A DNA stretch of 64,000 nucleotides. Origin: Microbotryomycetes sp. JL201 (Eukaryota; Basidiomycota; Microbotryomycetes). A program made the translations under genes and the position numbers. The stretch lies in assembly GCA_033819885.1 (NCBI GenBank), contig JAQYUZ010000015.1, positions 273,022 to 337,021 of the forward strand, read 5' to 3'. This document shows, piece after piece, positions 35,029-45,158 of the stretch (position 1 is its first letter; every line of letters begins with the position of its first letter). The notes beneath the pieces were generated by a model. The model was not told the origin of the DNA and searched no databases. It was given only the letters and a program-made list of their open reading frames with translations.

Positions 35029-35112
35029 TGTTGGTGAGTGGCAAAAGACACGGGCTCTTTCTTTTTTGACGTCTCGCGCGCGCGCGCAGCACACGCTCGA
35101 GCCAGGTCGGCC
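35029..35112. promoter_or_regulatory. Compact bidirectional promoter between HCCS and the PQ-loop gene
   Basis: Only 84 bp separate the two start codons. The interval holds a CRE/ATF-like TGACGTC at about 35068-35074 and a (CG)6 run just after it. The site assignment is by consensus only. Confidence 0.45.
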
Positions 35113-36048
35113 ATGGGCGTCGTCGGCACTCTGGCGTCGATCGGCATGGCCATTGGTCCGCCGTTGGCCTACATAGACCAGTACGCGTCCGTCATCAGGC
35201 GCCGTTCAAGCGCAGGTTTCAGCACAGACACGATTGGCGTGCTCGTAACCGCCAACCTGTCCAGGGTCGTGTACTGGTGGGCTGCCCGCTTCGAGACTGC
35301 TTGTGCGTTCAGAGTTCTCACGGCCGCCTCAGCAACCTCGCTGATGGGCTGACCTTGTCTCTGTTTGCAGTACTCGTCCAGTCATGTCAGTTTCAGGCTC
35401 CTAACGGCTTCCACCTTCGGGAAAGCCCTGCTCAACACCGTCTACTATTCAAACCCTCCTACAGTGCTCATGATTGCTTTCCAGCTAGCGTTGCTGCGCC
35501 AGTGTGTCAAGTTTGGTAGCGCAGAAGCCTTTTCGAGCACGAGGCCATTCAGGCTGTGGCAATGGCCCGACTTTGGCACGTACATCGAGTATTGCGCCGC
35601 CGTCATCGTTGGTCATCTCTTATTCTTTGTGCCGTTGCACGGGTTTCCTGTCTACGTAACCGCCCTCGGTTTCTTCGCCTTGGGTCTTGAAGCCACTGTA
35701 AGCCGCTGCGATGCCGCCACAAAAGGAGCGAGCGTGTAGCCTGACAGTCTCGTGTGCTTCGCCCAGCTGCCAGTGCCTCAACTTTTGACCAATTACGAGC
35801 GGAAGTCCACGGCCGGGTTCCGCCTGTCTGTGCTCGCGTCTTGGGTCGGTGGCGACGCGTTCAAGTTTGTCTACTTTCTCATCAAGGACAGTCCCATCGC
35901 ATTCCGCGTGTGTGCTGCTTTTCAGCTCGGCGTCGATCTGGCCATCTGCGCTCAGACTGTACTGTACCGACACAACAAGTCTGATACCGACACGACGCAA
36001 GACGGAGACGCAGAGAGCGCATCTGTGCCCTTGTCTCCAAGTCAATAG
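35113..36048 (+). CDS. PQ-loop membrane protein, Any1/Cfs1-like
   Basis: Four exons (35113-35302, 35371-35385, 35465-35697, 35767-36048) give 239 residues. PQ-loop 1 is GPPLAYIDQYASVIRRRSSA followed by GFSTDTIGVL. After ANLSRVVYWWAARFE, the 15-nt exon 2 and exon 3 restore LLVQSLLMIAFQLALL. PQ-loop 2 is EATLPVPQLLTNYERKSTA followed by GFRLSVLASWVGGDAFK. About seven helices are predicted. The double PQ-loop plus FW/YWxxxRFE places it with yeast Any1 (YMR010W) and SLC66A2. Those proteins act at Golgi/endosome membranes and influence phospholipid asymmetry. The C-terminal tail of about 25 residues is acidic and S/T-rich. Confidence 0.85.
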
Positions 36049-36357
36049 CGCTAGTAGAATGCGATCCGTCGTGCTCACATACCGTATATCTGTTGTTGTT
36101 GCATTATGGGCAAGCAAAGGGTTTCTGCGACGCGAAAAGTCACACTAGAACCATTACGATCGCAGACCTTCTGTTATGGAATGATGACATTTCGAACACG
36201 AATGAGACGTCCTCGTCACATAGGTTTGGGACACGTGAACGCAGCAGAGCTCAACTCTGTCTTTCGCTCTGGTCCGCACCCGACGATCACGAAGTTTGAT
36301 ACAATCGCTCAAAACATCAATCGAGTTGCAAGTCCAGCAGAGTGCAAGCTTGAACCA

Positions 36358-37246
36358 ATGCTGCGACTCGCGTGGGTGTTCGCGCTCCTGTCACTCTGTC
36401 GCGTTTCGAGCGCGCTATACTTCTACCTCGGCGCGGGCGAGAACCGATGCTTCCTAGAAGAGTTGCCGAAAGACACGATTGTCGTTGGTGCGCTACATTC
36501 TTTCCGACGTTTGCCCTTGCGGAGCGTAGCCCTCCGGCGACGACGCGCCAACTGATCACGCGAATTCGACAACGTGCAGGTCATTACAAGGCCGAAGAAT
36601 GGTCCGAGTCATCCAAGAGCTTTGTCATCAACGATCATTTGGGCATTCAAATCGTCGTCACGGTCAGTCGAGAGGTTGGCGGCGCACGCTAGTCGCGATC
36701 CCCTTGGCATACACACGAGCAACTCATGTCAATGTTTCAACATACAGGAGGTCGAGAGCGGTGACAAGGTGGTCAACACGCGCGGTTTGCCACAAGGCAA
36801 GTTCACGTTCACATCTCACGAGGCCGGGGATCACACAATATGTCTCAAAACCAATTACACTGGAGGGTGGTTCTCGACGCCGCAGGTTCGGATGCACCTC
36901 GACATTGCCGTTGGAGAAGCCAAAGTTGACGAGGAAGGCGAACGTGAACACGTCAAGGACCTCGCAAGCAAGGTCAAAGACCTCAACAGTCGGCTGGCCG
37001 ACATCCGCCGCGAACAGCAATTTCAACGCGAGCGAGAGGCAGACTTTCGGGCGCTGAGCGAGCGGACAAATTCTAGGGCTGTGTGGTGGAGCATAGCCCA
37101 ACTATTCACACTGATCGCAGCATGTACGTGGCAACTGCGCCACCTGCGCCACTTTTTCGAATCAAAGAAACTGTACGTCTCGCCTGCACATGGTGCTGGC
37201 TGAACTCGGCACTGACGAACAAATTTGACGCATGCGCAGGCGATAG
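36358..37246 (+). CDS. p24-family cargo receptor (Erp1/TMED-alpha type)
   Basis: Four exons (36358-36487, 36580-36662, 36748-37172, 37240-37246) give 214 residues. A signal peptide (MLRLAWVFALLSLCRVSSA) precedes the GOLD domain: LYFYLGAGENRCFLEELP, KDTIVVGHYKAEEW, FTSHEAGDHTICLKTNYT. The two conserved cysteines (RCF, ICL) are present. A coiled coil (VKDLASKVKDLNSRLADIRR) and one TM helix follow. The cytosolic tail is HLRHFFESKKLR, with FF and KK motifs for COPII/COPI binding. These proteins cycle between ER and Golgi. The final exon is only 7 nt: it completes a Leu codon, adds Arg, and supplies the stop. Homology to Erp1/5/6 (alpha subclass) comes from the CFxEExP context. Confidence 0.9.
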
Positions 37247-37459
37247 CACGAGTTGTTTTCGTAGTGTGGCCAAGCGGCATTGATGCGTCGACGTCAACGG
37301 CCGCGCACCGCTCGTAGAACATTGCAACGATATCCCTAATCGAAAATTAGAGGGGCAAAACCAAAAGCTTGATTGCAGTGCGCGAAACAACAAGAGCGGA
37401 GTAGCAAAAAAACTTGCAACAGCCTTTACTGCGCGGCGACGCCTGTAAGGAATGAAGAG

Positions 37460-38368
37460 TTAGCTCACGAACTGGACGATAGGTTCAATTGCCTCACGGT
37501 CAAGAGCTCGGAGGTTGTGCTCCAATGGGCCGTGAGGCTTGAGGAATTGAACATAGCAACCTGAATTCGTGAAAGAGTTAGCGCGTTCCAATGTCCGCCG
37601 CGAGCGACCATGAACGCACCATCCTGGCGCATCAGGCCCTGATCGCGCTGGGCCAAGTATTCCTCGCGAGAAAGGTCGGTGAAACCTGCAACGCGAAAAC
37701 CGTTAGACTGTTTCGATGAAGTCGGTTGAACGCACGCACCCCACTTCTTCGAGATGATGATCTTCTGGCGACCAGGGAACTTGTACTGAGAACGGCGGAG
37801 AGCCTCAATGACGACGGCCTTGTTCGAATCCTTCGAGCGGATGGACAAGATGATCTGGCCAATGTTGACACGGGCGACAGTGCCGTAGGGCTTGCCCCAG
37901 GCACCGCGCATACCGGTTTGCAACCTATCGGCGCCAGCGCATGAAAGCATCTTGTTGATACGGATGACATGGAAGGGGTGGACGCGAACACGCAAGTGGA
38001 ACGAATCCTTGCCGGCAGTCTTGACAATGTATTTGTTGGCGCAAATGCGGGCAGCCTCCAATGCCTCCGATGACAATTGCTCGTACTCGTTCGAGACGAG
38101 GTGGCAGCAGAAGGGCTATCGAGTTGCTGAATCAGCGGGGTCGCACACAATAGCGACGAGAGGGGCATCTCACGAAATCGTCGACTGAAGCCTTCTTCCT
38201 GCCCAAATCGAAGATGCGAATCTTGGGGTCGGGCACACCACGGTTGTAGCGCGACTTGGGGAACGGCTTGTTCTTGCAGTACCTGTCTCGGATGGGTCAG
38301 CATCGACTACTCGTCAGGGAAAGCAACCAATAATCTTACCTGTAGCAACGAGCAGGTCGGCGTCCCAT
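37460..38368 (-). CDS. RPL10: 60S ribosomal protein L10 (uL16)
   Basis: Five exons on the minus strand (38368-38340, 38282-38174, 38115-37740, 37685-37620, 37560-37460) give 226 residues. [20 protein letters not shown] opens the protein. It continues with [12 protein letters not shown]-type sequence ([20 protein letters not shown]), [53 protein letters not shown] and [14 protein letters not shown]-type C-terminus ([19 protein letters not shown]). uL16 sits near the peptidyl-transferase centre and is loaded late by Sqt1. The last junction (GAT G|gtgcgt ... attcag|GT TGC) was chosen because it alone restores the [14 protein letters not shown] block. Confidence 0.95.
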
Positions 38369-39445
38369 CTTTGTCTGTTCGAGAGATGGCAGACGGAGAG
38401 CAGAGCGAAGATGTCGAGTCAGCTTCCGGAAGACTAGCTCGAAGGCTGACAAAGCAAGAGGCGCGCAGCGATGATGCAAGACATCATCGTCCGATGACAC
38501 TGGACAATAAGATTGGTCCGATTGAAGGGTGGTACAACCGCTGACATCGATCATGGCACAGCGACCTCCTGTCTTGCTGGCGCACTCATCGTTGAGTGAT
38601 GCCGAACGGCGTCGTTGCCACGACTGCCATAGCATCCCAGTGTCGCTTTGAGAAGTACAGAGGGAGCCCAAACCCATTTGCTTCCCATGGGTCCACCGTC
38701 GCCGCATTGACAGTTCGAGCCACAGCCCGCCCAGTTGAGCAGGAAAGACAACATCGCAGATCACTCGAAGCGGGGTAGTATGTCGCGATTGCAGAAGTCG
38801 AGCGCAGATTGAAGCATGGCGCGCATGGTTGCTTCGTGGGCGGGGTTGGCAAATCTTGTTCTGGCGGTCGCCATAGCAAGCTTGAAGCGATTCGAATGGA
38901 CGTGCTCGGTATACGCAGAAATGCGTCGAGTTCAGATTATGGGAACTTACCGTCTCGAATCTGGCGGTGGGGCACGGGCGAGAAGGGACACGCTCAGCAG
39001 ACAGGGTTTGACCGCCATATCCCGACCGGGTTTGGGCCGTTCGGGTACCGACGCCTGCAAAAGTAAACGGGGGTTGGGCAGGCGGTCTTGCTCCTCAAAT
39101 TGCGTACCGCCACTTTCGGCTCAAAGCTCTACAGCAGTCGCAGTAAGCTCACAGTTCCACCAATGTTCGCAAATGTCGTGTACGGGTCGTCGCGCGGGTC
39201 CAGCCCAGCGCATTCTGGACGAGTCACCTAGGCATCGACAACCCACGTACTCGCGCTCGCCAACGATGCTGCATCTACAATCATGCCGTAGTGCTGAGCC
39301 TACAGTCTCTGCGCACTCACTCATCACGAGCGCCTGACTAGAGACCTGGAGCTGACTTTTCCTCGATTCCTCTCGTCTCTTTGCCGCTGTCTTCTGCATC
39401 CATCCTCGGCTCGGACTCCTTACGTTCCTCTCCAACAACCAATAG
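38369..39445. other. Intergenic region between two ribosomal protein genes, 1,077 bp, possibly transcribed
   Basis: RPL10 (minus) and RPP2 (plus) diverge from this interval. On the minus strand there are well-formed splice sites in consistent order: gtgagc at about 39151, tttgcag at about 39055 and gtaagt at about 38952, which could join short ORF pieces ending near 38775. I could not settle a product. A plus-strand open frame (38816-39337) overlaps this and looks like a shadow. Confidence 0.35.
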
Positions 39446-39938
39446 ATGAAGCACATCGCCGCTTATCTCCTCTTGGTCGCGGGTGGAAACACCTCGCCTT
39501 CCGCAGCCGACATCACCGAGCTGCTCGCTACCGTTGAGTAAGTTTCGTGTCGAAAATGACTTCTATATTGCAACAGGTCGCTCTCGTGATGTTGCATGGT
39601 CTAGCAGCTCTGTTCGATACTGACTTATCCGCTCACAGCATCACTCCCGATTCGGAGCGTCTCGACAAGCTCATCTCTGAGCTTGAGGGCAAGGACATCA
39701 ATGAATTGATTGCCGCCGGAACCGAGAAGCTTGCGTCTGTCCCTTCGGGCGGCGTGTCGGCCGCCCCCGCTGCCGCAGCTGCTGGCGGAGCCGGCGCTGC
39801 CGCAGAGGAGAAGGCAGAGGAGAAGAAGGAGGAGGAGAAGGAGGAGTCTGATGACGACATGGGGTGCGTTTGGTCACTTTCTCTCCCGTTGGACTCAGCT
39901 AACACTCGCGACATTGCAGCTTCGGCTTGTTCGACTAA
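39446..39938 (+). CDS. RPP2: 60S acidic ribosomal protein P2
   Basis: Three exons (39446-39537, 39639-39863, 39920-39938) give 111 residues. [40 protein letters not shown] and [13 protein letters not shown] match P2. An Ala/Gly hinge, an [16 protein letters not shown] acidic stretch and the universal tail MGFGLFD follow. The last six codons (FGLFD) come from exon 3, across intron gtgcgt...gcag. P2 forms P1-P2 dimers on uL10 at the stalk and recruits translational GTPases. Secure. Confidence 0.95.
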
Positions 39939-40035
39939 ATTTGATAGCGAATCTTTGCAATCAAGTGCGCAGGCTTGCCTTTTCTTTCGAGGCTGATGTT
40001 ACGACGCAAAAGCGAATCGACGTTGATACATCTTG

Positions 40036-41670
40036 CTACCCAATTACCCGACTGAGCCTTTGTACCGCCGTCAGAACGACGTCGCCTTGCTTGATCACGC
40101 TTGCGTAACGCGCATTCTTCGAATCTGGTCTATTTGTCGTAACGATGCCATTGACGCGGTCGATCGAGCAATTGAGTCGGCCAGCGGCAATGAAGCGCGC
40201 CAGGTCACTGCGGAAAGCACAGTCATCAGCTCTGCTCGGCCAAAACGGTCCGGCAATGAGACATACGCGTCCATGAAGGCCTCGCTCACGCCGAAAGCTT
40301 GGCACAGTGACGAAAGAGTCACGCTGCTGTAGCTCTCGAGCAACTGTGCGTAAGCTTTAATCCTCATTTCGCGTACGTAGTACCTAGCATGCGGCGAGAG
40401 CAGCCTAGAGCTCAGCAAATGTGTCTCCTCAACCCGAGCTGGCACAACAATTGTCAGAATACATTTTCGACGTCGGTTTCGGGACTGACCAAGCGCTTGA
40501 AAGAAGGCGGCGTATTCGCATTTCCAGAGGCTGTCACAGTAACTCTTTAATGAGGGCATGTTCGGGATGAGTGCAATTACTTCAGGCGCGTCGATGATCT
40601 GCAAACCGAACTCGATGAGCTCGACCGTCGCGGAAGAATGATCACGTGACTCCACTTTTTTCTTCAGATCCTTTCTGTCCAAGAAGAATGCGCCCGCGAG
40701 AACACACAATGAGACGAAGTCGTCATATTCTACGAGTTCCGTGGCAGTGAATGTCGATAAGACGTCCAGCAACAGTTGGCCACCTCGCTTGAAGTTTCGC
40801 ACAGAGAGCAAGTGCAAACCCTCGTAGGCTTTCAGTCGATTCCTCCTGTCCCAATCACCGCCTTCGTCGACCAACCTGTCGGAGGCGGAAGATTGACGAG
40901 AGTTAGCGCCGAGAACCACCTCTCGGCTGGTCTGGCGTTTACACGTACTTTTGCGTCTCTTCAATATTGGTAGATATGAGGGCATGGTCACCGTGGAAGA
41001 AACCAATTCGAATCATTGCCAATCGCAAGTCAATCTTCGTGCCCAGGCCCGGTGTTTGCTCGATGGCCTCCTCGTGAGCCGCCACGGCTGTCTCCTGGGG
41101 AAGTGCGAAGGTCATGTTACGGTACATGGGAGACAGCACTGAAATTCCTGTCGAATCGCTTGAGATCGACCAACCTTTTCTCCGATCTGGGCCAGGTATG
41201 TTGCACGGGCGCGCAAGGCGTCGCCCACCTCACTCTCGCCCAGGTTAATACGGGCATCGTCAAGCTTGTCTTGTAGAGCACGCAGATGATTCTCATTCTT
41301 GCCCTTCAACGACTTAATTAGAGTGCTGTCGTGTTCGAGCATACCTGCAGCCATCAGCATCTCGCAGTACGGCGCCATTGCTGAGGAAACGTCGTCAGCG
41401 TCGCGATCCACGGGCCAATTTCAATATCAGTCCAATGGACCTACCGTCTAGTTCCGCCGCTGCTTTGAGCTGCTGCTGTGCCTGCTCGCGGCGTTCGGAC
41501 GTTGCCCGCTCGAGGTCGAAAGCGAGCTGCGGCAGCTGTAGATTGGGCACACGTGGCACGGCATCGTCGTCGTGTGTGCTTGCATTTGCTTTTGGCGGCA
41601 CGAGGTTTGGCGCGTCTGACTCTGGCATCGCGCGCGAAGAACGGGCAAGAGGCGAAAGGCGCTTCGTCAT
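40036..41670 (-). CDS. RPN7: 26S proteasome lid subunit Rpn7 (PSMD6)
   Basis: Seven exons on the minus strand (41670-41445, 41380-41175, 41094-40943, 40875-40656, 40598-40490, 40438-40267, 40207-40036) give about 418 residues. The TPR-like half includes [39 protein letters not shown] and [20 protein letters not shown], then [17 protein letters not shown]. The PCI domain shows [40 protein letters not shown] and [18 protein letters not shown]. The C-terminus is QRLSRVIG. The start could be 41670 or the internal ATG 41628 ([10 protein letters not shown]), which resembles other Rpn7 starts. It pairs head to head with RPN6, another lid subunit. The frame of the final exon differs from the long overlapping ORF, and the family pattern fixes it. 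Confidence 0.93.
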
Positions 41671-41722
41671 TGCTTGCACTCAGGACTGTGCCCCGCCGAC
41701 CGAAGCGACGACGCGCACACGC
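41671..41722. promoter_or_regulatory. Bidirectional promoter of RPN7 and RPN6
   Basis: Only 52 bp lie between the outermost ATGs of two proteasome-lid genes (94 bp if RPN7 starts at 41628). The interval is GC-rich with no TATA. I see no match to the yeast Rpn4 PACE site (GGTGGCAAA). Shared regulation is inferred from position. Confidence 0.4.
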
Positions 41723-43647
41723 ATGATGGCGTCCAGCTCGAGCAACATGCAGCAGTCGCCTTTGGAAGCAGACATCGACTCACTCTCGGAGCAGCAGCTC
41801 CAAGCCGTGCTCAATTCGCCCGCAGGTCAGTCAGCGCTGCCGCCTCACTCGCTGTCTGCAGATACTGACCGACATCAGCCTCGCATCTGACAGGCCCTGA
41901 CGATGAGGAATCCCTCCGCCGCAAAGAGAAAGCTCTGCTCAGACTCGGAGCAGTGCACAGGGATGCCCGGTAAGTACCTGTGCTCGAGCCTTCAACACGC
42001 AATTGCGCCGGAACTGACCACGCGAATGATGCACGGTGTCTAGCAATGCAGACGCGCTCGCGCATGTTGTTCGCTCATCAAGACCCGTCCTCGAACATTT
42101 GGCCAAGGCCAAGACGGCCAAGCTCGGTACGCTGTCGAATAGACCGTCCTCAACGTGTTCAACAGTCCATAGTTTGACATCATTCACAACGATGGTCTAG
42201 TGCGCACTCTACTCGATTACTTTGCTTCGATACCCGATACGGAGCAGATCCAGATCGACGTTACCGCGGAGAGTGTCGCTTGGGCAAAGTCCGAGAAACG
42301 TATCTTTCTCAAGCAGAATCTTGAGACGCGACTAATTGCACTGTGAGGGTCTGCGACACGCTTTCGGTCGCTCTTGCTGATTCAGTGACTTTGGTCCCGC
42401 CGCAAAGCTACCTCGCTTCTTCACACTACAAGGAGGCTCTGTCACTAATCACGTCATTGCTGCGAGAGTTGAAGAAGCTTGACGATAAGCTGGTACTCAC
42501 AGAGGTGCACTTGCTGGAATCCCGAGTGCATCATGCGCTTGCCAACATGCCGAAAGCAAAGGTACTTCGGAGCTCTCTGTGGCGCTAAAGCCAGCTGATG
42601 GCCTTCATGATACTGCACAGGCCGCACTCACTTCTGCGAGAACGGCGGCAAACTCAATCTACTGTCCGCCCCAGCTTCAAGCGCAACTCGACATGCAAAG
42701 CGGCGTATTGCACGCCGAAGACAAGGATTATAAGACAGCGTCAGCATTCTGTTGAATCGCCAGGCGCGAAAATCCTGACGAATTGCCGCCTTCCAGATAT
42801 TCGTACTTCTTTGAAGCCCTCGAAGGGTTGTCAAATCAAGATGACCCAAAGGCCGTGCTTGCGCTCAAGTACATGTTACTTTGCAAAATAATGCTGAACT
42901 TGGTGAGTGTTCAGGAGTTTGGATATGGATTTGTAGCAGAGCTGAACTCTCGCTGCCTCCCTTAGCCCGAAGACGTTGGAGCAATTGTTGGTGGCAAGCT
43001 TGCGCAGAAGTACGCTGGAACAGAGGTCGAGGCCATGAAAGCTGTGGCACAGGCTCACGAGAACAGAAGTCTGGCCGACTTTGAGTTACTGCTGAGGAAG
43101 TACAAGAGAGGCAAGTCAATGGTACGTTGACTGGCAGCACCCACATTGACCCAAGGTGCAAACGTTGCTCATAGAACTCTCGGACGATCCAATCATTCGA
43201 AATCATCTGTCAGCCTTGTATGATTCGCTGCTGGAGCAAAATCTCGTACGCGTTGTCGAGCCATTCAGCAGGGTGGAGATCGCCCACATAGCCGAACTCG
43301 TCAAACAGCCGGTGCGGGAGGTTGAAAATAAGTCAGTGTACCGCTCTGCCTGTGATACAAGAGTATGGCATTGGTGCCTGACCCTGATCACTTATAGATT
43401 GAGTCAGATGATTCTCGACAAAGTATTCTACGGCGTTCTGGATCAAGGTGCAGGATGCCTCATTGTTTACGACCAACCGGAAGAAGACGTCAGTCATGAT
43501 CATTGTCAAAGATGACTACGAGCCAGCTGCTGACACCGCTACGGATCGCTAATTCGCCAGAAAACGTACGAGTCGACCCTGCAGACTATCGGTCATGTTT
43601 CGCAGATTGTCGACCACTTGTTTGAGCGTACTCGCGTACTCGCATAG
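41723..43647 (+). CDS. RPN6: 26S proteasome lid subunit Rpn6 (PSMD11)
   Basis: Eleven exons (41723-41825, 41894-41969, 42044-42126, 42201-42342, 42408-42561, 42621-42739, 42797-42902, 42966-43110, 43175-43331, 43398-43488, 43561-43647) give 420 residues. Diagnostic blocks are [111 protein letters not shown] and the PCI stretch [35 protein letters not shown]. Rpn6 is the scaffold that clamps the lid to the 20S core. Intron 8 is GC-AG (g|gcaagt). Two ATGs in tandem begin the protein. Confidence 0.95.
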
Positions 43648-44256
43648 CCGACTTTCGATTGAGCAAAGCGTGTCATAAATCCAGATAGGAGGTTTTAAGG
43701 CTGCAGCATGTTTGAATCGCTACGAGCAATTTAAGACCTTTTCAAATGCTGGGAGATCTCTTCTATTGCAAGCTTTCTGTGCTTGTTAGCGATGTTGCGA
43801 AGCGGGTGCCTCAGTATGCCGAATGTCGTGTTCGCGCCCGCTCAGACGTCTCTTCTCGTCCGTCAACCCACCAGGTGAGAGCCCTTACCACGCACCTGTG
43901 CCATCTCAGTTATACTCGGCAAACGACACTGGCATGGTCTTGGTGCGCATCAGATACGAATTGCTGTCACGGCCGAAGATCGAAACGATTTTGCTCGGAC
44001 ACCAGTCAGCGGGGCGTGCAGTCCACTAGTGGGCTCGCACGCGGCGTCGGCGTGCTTCAATAATGAATGTCCAACATGTGTGCCATCTTCAGCCTTTGCC
44101 GTGGGCATGATGGGCACGCTGGGCACGCCTTCCGGCGCAATTCGAACTGACCGTCGCGCCCGAGCCACGCTACATCGGCATAGCAACGAAATTGTCATAC
44201 CATTTGACAAAAACGCTGACACTGTTGTCAAATGGGTTTGTACCAGCTGGCCAACC
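43648..44256. other. Intergenic, 609 bp, with a possible small spliced gene
   Basis: This lies between RPN6 and RPS15. ATG 43746 opens a frame that, if a 35-nt segment (43873-43907, gtgaga...ctcag) is removed, continues as LYSANDTGMVLVRIRYELLS and stops near 44029. The same downstream stretch is also open in the unspliced frame from 43823. I recognise no family, and 35 nt is very short for an intron here. It otherwise holds the RPS15 promoter. Confidence 0.3.
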
Positions 44257-44911
44257 ATGAACGCCGACGAGATCGCCGCTGAGAACCGAAGGAAGCGAAC
44301 TTTCAAGAAGTTCACGTACCGTGGCGTTGAGGTTCGTAGAGTAACGCTCGATCGTGGCTTGGTTTTCGATGCTGACCAGACTGCCTTCTGTCCGGCGCGC
44401 AGCTCTCGCAATTGCTCGACCTCGACTCAGCCGCCTTCACTGAGCTCGTTCATGCTCGCGCTCGCAGACGCTTCCAGCGTGGCTTGAAGCGCAAGCCTAT
44501 GGCCCTGCTGAAGAAGCTTCGCAAGGCTAAGAAGGAGGCGACGCCCGGCGAGAAGCCCGATGTCGTCAAGACGCACTTGCGTGACATGATTATTGTTCCC
44601 GAGATGATCGGCTCTGTTGTCGGCATCTACAATGGCAAAGTCTTCAGTATGTTCTAGCAGGAAGCGGACCGAAGCTTGTCGCGACAGGCCCGTTGACACG
44701 TCCCAACGCAGACGCTGTCGAGATCAAGCCAGAGATGACTGGCTACTACCTCGGCGAGTTCTCCATCTCATACAAGCCTGTTCGTCACGGTCGACCTGGT
44801 ATTGGTGCCACACACTCGTCGCGTTTCGTAAGTCCACCGTTAACCGGGCGTCCTCTTCTCTGTCTATGGCCTGCTGACACCAGTCATCATACAAAGATTC
44901 CCCTGAAGTAA
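44257..44911 (+). CDS. RPS15: 40S ribosomal protein S15 (uS19)
   Basis: Four exons (44257-44331, 44403-44646, 44712-44827, 44897-44911) give 149 residues. [13 protein letters not shown] in exon 1 joins to [99 protein letters not shown] and [14 protein letters not shown]. The final 15-nt exon adds the conserved IPLK and the stop. uS19 sits at the head of the 40S near the decoding centre. The frame is open upstream of the ATG to 44029 without meaning; 44257 matches the family start. Confidence 0.95.
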
Positions 44912-45158
44912 TCGCTCAGTGTCCCGTCTGCGCGTATTCATTGGGCTTTGTTTGTAACGGGTTCAGCTTTCCTTACTGCCTTGCCAGATTTCGGCCGTGA
45001 TTCTTGCAAGTGTGTGCGGCATAAATGAACGAGGCTTGCTGATGACGTATCTGGATCGTCTCATTACGATATGCGAGTTTCAGTCAGATCTATCGGAGAA
45101 CTTCTAATCTACAGACTGAGAGATGCAGTATTACTGGGTATCGATGCTGAGTCCGCGA

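Noticed and set aside
35070-35090. (CG)n run as Z-DNA or replication origin
   Set aside because: Short and without other supporting features; noted only within the promoter.
38816-39337. 173-codon plus-strand frame between RPL10 and RPP2
   Set aside because: No domain, and it is antisense to a set of minus-strand splice sites; kept only as a note on the intergenic region.
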